The notes beneath the pieces are model-generated. The model saw nothing but the letters and a program-made list of their open reading frames with translations. It was not told the origin of the DNA and made no database searches. A stretch of 5,276 nucleotides of DNA from an uncultured Thermomicrobiales bacterium (GTDB taxonomy: Bacteria > Chloroflexota > Chloroflexia > Thermomicrobiales > UBA6265): contig CADCWJ010000757.1 of NCBI GenBank assembly GCA_902806365.1, forward strand, positions 1 through 5,276. Direction: 5' to 3'. Both the position numbers and the translations under genes were made by a program. Positions 1 to 5,276 of this stretch are shown in pieces (the first letter of the stretch is position 1; each line of letters opens with the position of its first letter).

Positions 1-1
1 C

Positions 2-103
2 TCGATCATCGATCTCCGCGCCCTCCTCTTCGCCGGTGTCCAATCCCGTCGCGTGACCGGGCGCGCGTTCGATCTGACACCGGGAGTGACCGGGTTGCCA
101 TGA
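2..103 (+). CDS. C-terminal fragment of an unidentified protein
   Basis: The frame starting at base 2 is open from the window edge to a TGA at 101-103, giving 33 residues. The product begins SIIDLRALLFAG and ends RAFDLTPGVTGLP. Most of its codons end in C or G, much more regularly than in the other two forward frames here, and that bias is the main evidence that it is coding. The fragment is too short to assign a family, and I see no catalytic motif. It runs in the same direction as the next gene, with 155 bases between them, so a shared transcript is possible but not indicated. The start and most of the gene lie outside the window. Confidence 0.6.
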   Translation, partial: SIIDLRALLFAGVQSRRVTGRAFDLTPGVTGLP

Positions 104-258
104 TCCCATGTGCGGAGGTGGCATCAGCAATGCTCGGCGGTAAACTCCTGATTACTGTTCGCCCATCGGTACCCGGTGATCGTGGCGGTGTGCCACCCAT
201 TCGCCGGAGCGGTGCGCGGTGCCTGGAATCACAACCAGTGCGGTGAAAGGAAAGATCC
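104..258 (+). other. Intergenic region upstream of the exported-protein gene
   Basis: This 155-base gap separates the incoming gene tail from the next start codon. It is the likely site of the promoter for the exported protein, but no strong promoter stands out; the best pair, GTGGCA at 118-123 and TAAACT at 141-146, matches consensus at only four of six positions each. A small perfect inverted repeat, GTGGC (182-186) and GCCAC (192-196), could form a 5-bp stem but has no T-run after it, so it is not a convincing terminator. No small gene is supported here. Confidence 0.4.
246..251 (+). promoter_or_regulatory. Shine-Dalgarno site for the exported-protein gene
   Basis: AAAGGA lies seven bases before the ATG at 259, a normal spacing. 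It supports that ATG as the start, and the signal-peptide-like N-terminus that follows agrees with this choice. Confidence 0.6.
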
Positions 259-1446
259 ATGGTCCATCGATTGGCAGTGAGGCTCTGGAGCGCACTGGTC
301 ATCGTCGCGCTCGCCGGAGCGCTCGGTACGCCTGGAGCCGCCGGTCACTCGGCGCAACCGTCCGACGGCGATCTGGAGGGGATACTCGGGCTCGTTCCCG
401 CCACGCTCACCGACCTCGACGATCCCGAGCGCGCCAACATCACCTACGCCAACATTGCAGCTCAACTGGAGGCCGTCGACGTCGCCGCTCCCGACAGCAT
501 GGATGACGAGGCGTTCAGCGAATGGTTCGCCGCGACCCTTGGCCTTCCGGTCCCCTCGCACGCCGCACAGTATCTCCAGTCCTGGCGGGAGGACTACGGG
601 TTCGACCTCCTGCAGGCGGACCAGACGCTCCAGATCAGCCTGCCGCCGTTCGACCTCTCGTTGTTCCGGGGTCGCTTCGACGAACGGGAGATTGTCGGCG
701 CCTTGCGAGAACTCGGATACAAACCAGTCGGCAACGATCGGCCAATCCTCGCCATTCGCGATGACTATGAACAGGACATCAGCGCCCAGACAGCCTACAA
801 GTTCGCCGCCATGAACTACGCGACGATCCTGGAAGACGGCACGCTGGCGTTCGCCTCGGCCCAGGCCATTCTCGAATCCGTGCTCGATGTGGTGGCTGGT
901 GAAACCCCATCGCTTGCGGAACGGAGCGACATCGCCGAACTGCTTCCCAACGTGCCTGAGGATCTCGCCTCGGCTCTGTTCGTCGACGGGACCATGCTGA
1001 CTGGTGCCATGCCCGAAGCATTGCTGGAGCTGGACCCGGAGTCGACACCCGACATCGACGCGATTGCCACCGAAATGGCTGAAGGCAGCGACATGCCGCC
1101 CGTGGTCATGGCCATGCTGGGGTCGACCGCCGGTGGACCGCTCGAACCGGACGGCGAAACGACGCCTCCTTCGTCAGACATCCCTGATGCTCGCGCGGTG
1201 ATCGTCGTCGCCCTGCAAAGCCCGGACGCGGCCGAGGCCGCAGCGCCAATCATTGAGGAACGGCTGGCGACCGGAGCATCAGCCTCGACAGACCAGCCCT
1301 ACGCCGAGTTATTCCCGGAGCGGAGCGTGGAGGCGGTGCCAGTGACGCCTGTCGTGCGGATCGACCTGACCCTCGGCGTGGGGATTCAACGGAACATCCT
1401 GATGCAGATGTTGTTCAGTCGTGATCTTGGCTTTCTAGCCTGGTGA
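259..1446 (+). CDS. Exported cysteine-free protein of unknown function
   Basis: This 395-residue protein has no recognised function. Residues 1-29 look like a signal peptide: basic residues R4 and R8, a hydrophobic core at about 9-23, and an A-A-G cleavage candidate near 27-29. There is no lipobox cysteine and in fact no cysteine anywhere, so it should be secreted or otherwise extracytoplasmic rather than a lipoprotein. The mature chain is acidic. A central segment has the pattern DYGFDLLQ, then SLFRGRFD at 134-141, then ALRELGYKPV near 148-157, DDYEQDI near 168-174 and LEDGTLAFA around 192-200. This GRFD / GY / dG-x-LAF pattern recalls large secreted families that carry repeated beta-alpha modules, such as DUF3352-like proteins, but that is only a resemblance. 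A Pro/Thr/Ser/Gly-rich linker at about 289-311 separates a C-terminal part that ends RDLGFLAW. A 442-base gap follows, so the gene appears to be the end of its transcript. Coding potential is strong, and the function is open. Confidence 0.9.
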   Translation: MVHRLAVRLWSALVIVALAGALGTPGAAGHSAQPSDGDLEGILGLVPATLTDLDDPERANITYANIAAQLEAVDVAAPDSMDDEAFSEWFAATLGLPVPSHAAQYLQSWREDYGFDLLQADQTLQISLPPFDLSLFRGRFDEREIVGALRELGYKPVGNDRPILAIRDDYEQDISAQTAYKFAAMNYATILEDGTLAFASAQAILESVLDVVAGETPSLAERSDIAELLPNVPEDLASALFVDGTMLTGAMPEALLELDPESTPDIDAIATEMAEGSDMPPVVMAMLGSTAGGPLEPDGETTPPSSDIPDARAVIVVALQSPDAAEAAAPIIEERLATGASASTDQPYAELFPERSVEAVPVTPVVRIDLTLGVGIQRNILMQMLFSRDLGFLAW

Positions 1447-1697
1447 TCTGACGCTCGGGGAGCCTATGTCCGCCCTACACCCTCCTTCCTCGGTCGCTTA
1501 GACCCACGGTCGCGAGGCTCGGTCGTGATGGCTGGCGGGACGCGTCGCTCGCGGAACGCCTGGACAGGCCAACCGCGAAGGACGTGACCGGCAGCCACCC
1601 CTGGGACCGGGTGCGGCAAGCCGGAGATACAGGCCCGAGCCGCCGGACCGGAGCAGGTTCCCGATCCGGCCGCCTTCATGGGCCCCTCGTCGAGGTC

Positions 1698-1753
1698 GGC
1701 GGGCCACGATGCGGTCGGGATAGTCCTCCCCCGAACCCGCTCCGTGGCCCGCC
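1698..1753. repeat. Imperfect inverted repeat forming a long GC-rich hairpin
   Basis: GGCGGGCCACG (1698-1708) is the exact reverse complement of CGTGGCCCGCC (1743-1753). Inside this 11-bp stem, after a 2x2 internal loop, GCGG (1711-1714) pairs with CCGC (1737-1740). After a two-base bulge, TCGGG (1715-1719) pairs with CCCGA (1730-1734), leaving a ten-base loop. That makes 20 pairs in 56 bases. Further out, GGGCCCC (1680-1686) can pair with GGGGCCC (1765-1771) across symmetric 11-base unpaired arms. No T-run follows, so it is not an ordinary intrinsic terminator. It may be a dispersed palindromic repeat, an RNA structure in a leader or trailer, or a chance product of GC-rich DNA. Confidence 0.5.
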
Positions 1754-1799
1754 CTGCGGTGCCCGGGGCCCGGTCCCGATCCGGTGGCATGGACGATCG

Positions 1800-1829
1800 T
1801 TTCCACTTGGCGAAGCGAACGGCTACTAT
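1800..1829 (+). promoter_or_regulatory. Weak candidate sigma-70-type promoter for the cyclase gene
   Basis: TTTCCA (1800-1805) and TACTAT (1824-1829) are separated by 18 bases, and each matches the bacterial consensus at four of six positions. The site lies in a locally AT-richer patch of otherwise very GC-rich DNA, about 60 bases before the GTG start, where a promoter is expected. Transcription would begin near 1836 and give a leader of roughly 50 bases. The match is modest and the organism's promoter consensus is unknown. Confidence 0.25.
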
Positions 1830-1876
1830 AGGGCCATCGGGACCCAGCACGATCCATACAGTGCGAGAGACTCCAT

Positions 1877-1882
1877 GAGGAG
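1877..1882 (+). promoter_or_regulatory. Shine-Dalgarno site that fixes the GTG start
   Basis: GAGGAG lies six bases before the GTG at 1889. It decides the start in favour of this GTG over the next in-frame ATG (residue 30), which would remove the first metal-binding aspartate. The ATG at 1875 just upstream is in another frame and stops at 1916. Confidence 0.75.
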
Positions 1883-1888
1883 TTTGGG

Positions 1889-4800
1889 GTGTCCAAGCAG
1901 CCAAGCGGAACGGTAACGTTCCTGTTCACCGACATCGAAGGGTCCACCAAGCGCTGGGAAAAGCAACCGGTCGCGATGGCCAAGGCGGTCGCCCGCCACG
2001 ATGAGCTGATGCGGGCCGCGATCGCCCAGCACCGTGGCCACGTCTTCAAGACAGTTGGCGATGCCTTCTGCGCGGTCTTTCCGACGGCCGAGGATGCGGT
2101 AGCGGCCACGCTCACCGCCCAACGAGCACTTGCCGAGGAACAATGGGGCGAAGTCGGACCAATTCGCGTCCGGATGGCGCTCCATACCGGCGAGGCCGAA
2201 GAGCGCGATGCCGATTATTTCGGCCCCCCGGTCAACCGGGTAGCAAGGCTGGTTTCAGCCGGTCACGGGGGCCAAACACTCCTGTCGGAGGCAACCGGCG
2301 AGCATGTCGCAGAGCGGCTCCCGGAGAATGCGAAACTGCGGAGCCTCGGCAAGCACCGGCTCAAGGATCTCGCTCGCCCGGAGCGTATCCTCCAACTCAT
2401 CGCCGATGGGCTCCCGGCAAGCTTCCCCCGGCTGAAGACGGCGCCCTCGCCATATGCGGGACTCATCGCCGCAATCGTCTCCTCGATCATCGCGCTCGTG
2501 TCGTTCCGTGTCAGTAATCGCTCGTCCTCTGAAGACATCGGCCCTGGGCTGCTCTCCCCTCTTTCGCTGTACTTGGGGTTCAAGGGGCTGGTCATCGAGC
2601 TGTCGACGCTGCATGAGTATGTGCTCCTCGCCGTGGGAGGAGTGTTTCTCCTGCTGGCAATCGCGATCGCCGTCGCCCGATGGCGGACCGTGCGTCGCGA
2701 GCTGGCCCTGAAGGGCGACGACAGCGGCAAGGCCCGCCGCATGCTGGTCAATCAGCGGACCGTCGCGTTTCTTGGACTGATGAGCCTAACGGTCCTTGGG
2801 GCGTATGCCTATCAGCAATACCTGTGGAATGTCGCATTGCCGGTTCCGAAAAACGCCCTCGGCATTGCCATGACCCGGGAGGCCTCCGCCGCCACCGTTC
2901 AGGAACAGCTTGCCGATTCCTTGTACACCCAGGGCCAGGCCGAGCAAGTCATCGTCCGCCAGCTTCCAGTGAGCTTCGACGCCCGCGACACGGACAAGGC
3001 GCGTGCGATGGGGGACCGCATTGGCGCCCGCGCCGTCGTCATCTACCGCACCGACGAGCCGGGACCCAACCAGCCCCGCCAGTATGTTGCCTACGTCGTC
3101 TTCACCGAGCCCAGCATCGGCCTCACGATCGGGGGCGGGTCGCAATCCGGTGGCTCGGGAGGCGAGGAGGGCGCCCAGCAGCCGGTCCTGGTCAAGGAAG
3201 GCGTTCCCGTTCCCATCCTGCGGACGGAGACGCTGGACGAGCTGATCAACGGTGCCGCCGGCATCATCGCCTATGACGATAATCGTCCGCGAAAAGCGAT
3301 CGAACATCTCGAACTGGCGATGCCGGATGCCCCGGATGCACCGAACACCGGCATCCTCAACTTCTACCTGGGCAACGCCTACAACCTCGACAACCAGCCG
3401 GAGCTCGCCACCATCGCTTATGAGCGGGCGGCCACATTCTACGAAGCTCGCCTGCAGCGAAAGGAAAACCTGGGTCCCCAGGACCAGCTGGTGCTGGTGA
3501 AGACGTACCTGGAGCGCGGCTGGCTGGCCAGCTTCGCCGGGGATCTCGACGGATCCCTCGCCTGGTACCAGAAGGCGCTCCAGCCCCGGACGGACCTGCT
3601 CGCTCGGGCCGCGGGCCTGGAGCGGCCGACAGATGTGCATGGGACCTACGCCCGGCTGTACACGCTGATGGCCGATACCTATCGGTTCCAGGAGTCGCCT
3701 GAGGATCAGCGCTCGTGGGAGCAACGCGCCCTGGAGGAGGTCGATGCGGTCGTCGCGATGGCTGGCGGCACCGACCAGTACGCGTTCGTCCAGGAGGGGA
3801 TCGCGCGGGTCTTCATGGGCGACTGTGCCGGCGCGGCGCGAGCGATGGAGCAGGCGATCGCGCTCGATCCGACGGATGTCCAGGCGTTGAGCAACGCCGG
3901 AATCGTCTCCGTGCTTCAGGAGCGACCTGACCTCGCCCAAGAGTTCTGGCAAAGGATCATCGATCAGCAGCCGGAAGACATCCTGTCCCGTGAGCTGATC
4001 GCCACCACGCTGGTGTTGCGAGGGCTGTCGGAGACCTACTCCGAGCCCGCTTACCTTCGCGACGCCGAGGCACGGTACCGCGAGATCATCGCCCTCGACC
4101 CCACGAACGTCGATGCACGTCGGGAACTCGCCGAGGTGTCGACGCTTCGTGCGGACATGAGCATGCTCGATTCGACCGCCCTGTCGGTTGGGGATGACCT
4201 CGCCGTCGCCAAAAGCCAGGAGGCATGGTCGATCGATCCGGCACGCCGGCAGGCGGCGCTCGATGACTACGCCAGCGTGATCGATGAGCGCCGGGTCCTC
4301 GCGCTGGAGATCCAGCCCGGCAGTGCGGAAGCGGAAGCGTCGGTGGCCGAGGCCTACAAGGCGCGTCAGATACTCATCTACTCGGCCCTGACACAGTTGG
4401 AGCTTTCCGGCACCGACAATCCCGAGATGACGGCAATGGGTGAGCAGGTTCTCGCCGATGCCCAGCAGGTCCGTGAGTGGACGGACCGGGCGCTTGCGAA
4501 TCCATCGGCGTCACGGCTCGATACGCTCCGCGCCTGGGCCGCCCGCGTCGAATCGCTCGAGCGCGAATGGGGCTGGTACACGTTCTTCGAGAAAAACACG
4601 GAACGGTCCGCCACGCTGGAGGAGGAGTATCGGCGGGCCGTGAAGGACGCCATCGCCTTTGGCGAGGCAAAGCCGATCGGCGGTCTCGACGAGATCGGCC
4701 CGTTGCGCCTCATCTACTTCAAGGCCAGGTTCATCGCCTCCGCGTTCGACGAGGACGAGGCGGCGGCAGCGGCTCTCGATGACAAGATCAGCAATCTCAC

Positions 4801-5276
4801 GCAGGAGGAACGCCAGGGCCGCAGCGAAGGGATCACGCACTACACGACCTTCTGTGATGAAGTGCGCGAGCAGGAGGCAGGCGACGCCCTGCTGCTGCAA
4901 GGTGATGCGACTGGCGCCGAGGTCCACTTCAAGAACGCGCTCAAGGCGAACCCGCATCATGTCGACTCGCTTCTCGGACTCGGCGCGGCCCGGTTCCAGC
5001 AAGGTGATGTGGCCGACGCGATCGCGAGTGCGGCGGCGGCCACGGTTGCCAGCCCCGACCACGCGGGTGCATGGGACGATCTCGGGATGTACCGGCTGGC
5101 CAACGGGGAGACGGGACCAGCCAGCGACGCCTATAACCGTTTCCTGGTGATCACCGGGACCCAGCCCCCGCAGGAGCGGATGGCCACGATCGGCGAGGCG
5201 ATCGACGGATTCGAGGACCGGGCGGGGGAGCACCCGGAACTGGTGGCCGGCATCCTCCAGGTGCTCCCGCAGTTCA
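1889..5276 (+). CDS. Membrane class III adenylate/guanylate cyclase with a large TPR region (3' end cut off)
   Basis: One open frame of 1129 codons runs off the window end. Residues 8-172 are a class III nucleotidyl cyclase domain, which makes cAMP or cGMP from ATP or GTP. By comparison with mycobacterial Rv1625c, the catalytic set is complete: metal-binding D15 (LFTDIEGST) and D58 (FKTVGDAF), base-recognising K54 and D109, and transition-state N116 and R120 (DYFGPPVNRVAR). The Lys/Asp pair favours ATP. Hydrophobic segments at about 189-206, 244-263 and 292-312 look transmembrane. The Arg-rich loop 264-291 should face the cytoplasm, which puts residue 313 onward outside. Residues 321-400 (LADSLYTQG, ARAMGDRIGARAVVIY) resemble the alpha/beta TolB-N/FlgO-like domains found in other cyclases. 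A Gly/Ser/Glu linker (415-431) precedes TPR-like hairpins near 488-520, 537-569, 587-620, 631-663, 664-698, 717-755, 995-1026, 1027-1060 and 1061-1094, with a helical stretch between 755 and 995. The start is GTG, supported by GAGGAG. The cyclase call is firm; the ligand and topology are inferred. Confidence 0.95.
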   Translation, partial: MSKQPSGTVTFLFTDIEGSTKRWEKQPVAMAKAVARHDELMRAAIAQHRGHVFKTVGDAFCAVFPTAEDAVAATLTAQRALAEEQWGEVGPIRVRMALHTGEAEERDADYFGPPVNRVARLVSAGHGGQTLLSEATGEHVAERLPENAKLRSLGKHRLKDLARPERILQLIADGLPASFPRLKTAPSPYAGLIAAIVSSIIALVSFRVSNRSSSEDIGPGLLSPLSLYLGFKGLVIELSTLHEYVLLAVGGVFLLLAIAIAVARWRTVRRELALKGDDSGKARRMLVNQRTVAFLGLMSLTVLGAYAYQQYLWNVALPVPKNALGIAMTREASAATVQEQLADSLYTQGQAEQVIVRQLPVSFDARDTDKARAMGDRIGARAVVIYRTDEPGPNQPRQYVAYVVFTEPSIGLTIGGGSQSGGSGGEEGAQQPVLVKEGVPVPILRTETLDELINGAAGIIAYDDNRPRKAIEHLELAMPDAPDAPNTGILNFYLGNAYNLDNQPELATIAYERAATFYEARLQRKENLGPQDQLVLVKTYLERGWLASFAGDLDGSLAWYQKALQPRTDLLARAAGLERPTDVHGTYARLYTLMADTYRFQESPEDQRSWEQRALEEVDAVVAMAGGTDQYAFVQEGIARVFMGDCAGAARAMEQAIALDPTDVQALSNAGIVSVLQERPDLAQEFWQRIIDQQPEDILSRELIATTLVLRGLSETYSEPAYLRDAEARYREIIALDPTNVDARRELAEVSTLRADMSMLDSTALSVGDDLAVAKSQEAWSIDPARRQAALDDYASVIDERRVLALEIQPGSAEAEASVAEAYKARQILIYSALTQLELSGTDNPEMTAMGEQVLADAQQVREWTDRALANPSASRLDTLRAWAARVESLEREWGWYTFFEKNTERSATLEEEYRRAVKDAIAFGEAKPIGGLDEIGPLRLIYFKARFIASAFDEDEAAAAALDDKISNLTQEERQGRSEGITHYTTFCDEVREQEAGDALLLQGDATGAEVHFKNALKANPHHVDSLLGLGAARFQQGDVADAIASAAAATVASPDHAGAWDDLGMYRLANGETGPASDAYNRFLVITGTQPPQERMATIGEAIDGFEDRAGEHPELVAGILQVLPQF

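Larger units (their letters stand above)
1447..1888. other. Long non-coding interval between the two genes
   Basis: This 442-base stretch has several open frames on both strands, but their translations are dominated by Arg, Gly, Pro and Ser and show no steady codon bias, so I call none of them a gene. The left part holds three copies of CGGTCG (starting at 1491, 1507 and 1520). The middle holds the GC-rich hairpin at 1698-1753, flanked by the direct repeat TCCCGATCCGG at 1659-1669 and 1774-1784. The right end should contain the promoter and leader of the cyclase gene. No hairpin followed by a T-run marks the end of the upstream gene; a 4-bp GCTC/GAGC stem at 1453-1463 is too weak to call. Confidence 0.6.

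Noticed and set aside
118..146. GTGGCA and TAAACT with a 17-base spacer as a promoter for the exported-protein gene
   Set aside because: Each box matches only four of six consensus positions, and the start codon is more than 100 bases away; the match is too weak to list as a separate site.
182..196. GTGGC/GCCAC hairpin as a terminator of the incoming gene
   Set aside because: The stem is only five pairs and no T-run follows it.
219..506. A 95-codon + frame overlapping the start of the exported-protein gene
   Set aside because: It is a shadow of the real frame, very rich in Arg and Ser, and the real frame has the ribosome site and signal peptide.
1464..1904. Open frames on both strands in the intergenic stretch (such as 1464-1904 and 1498-2115 on - and 1584-1916 on +)
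   Set aside because: The translations are rich in Arg, Gly, Pro and Ser without protein-like patterning, codon bias is not consistent, and the longer - frame runs into the antisense of the cyclase domain.
1875..1916. A 13-codon ATG frame overlapping the cyclase start, a possible leader peptide
   Set aside because: It has no good Shine-Dalgarno site of its own, and the GAGGAG inside it is ideally placed for the GTG at 1889. It is the tail of a non-coding open frame.
2786..3952. A 388-codon open frame on the - strand across the cyclase gene
   Set aside because: It lies fully antisense to a frame with clear domain content and strong codon bias. Long antisense open frames are common opposite GC-rich genes, and its translation shows no recognisable domain.

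Overview
The window is GC-rich DNA whose third codon positions are strongly biased to G and C. The cyclase domain reads like those common in Chloroflexota, class Thermomicrobia and relatives. That assignment rests on protein style only (the cyclase signature, a secreted cysteine-free protein, GTG and ATG starts behind purine-rich Shine-Dalgarno sites). No rRNA or marker gene is present, so the phylum is likely but unproven.

All supported genes lie on the + strand. Bases 2-103 are the last 33 codons of an unidentified gene that enters from the left. After a 155-base gap, 259-1446 encodes a 395-residue exported protein with no cysteine and no family I can name. Bases 1447-1888 are a 442-base non-coding stretch. 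It holds a long GC-rich imperfect hairpin (1698-1753), an 11-base direct repeat on either side of it, and a weak candidate promoter. From the GTG at 1889 to the right edge runs one uninterrupted reading frame of at least 1129 codons. It encodes a class III nucleotidyl cyclase domain, about three transmembrane helices, a small alpha/beta-like domain, a Gly/Ser/Glu linker and a long array of TPR-like helical hairpins. The gene is cut by the window end.

The gaps and the separate ribosome sites suggest that the exported protein and the cyclase are separate transcription units. No shared pathway can be shown from the sequence. The most notable item is the large membrane cyclase. Its catalytic residues all appear intact. 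If the three-helix topology is right, its TPR array lies outside the membrane, which would make it a receptor-type cyclase with a large protein-binding ectodomain. I see no tRNA, rRNA, CRISPR array, insertion sequence or convincing intrinsic terminator.
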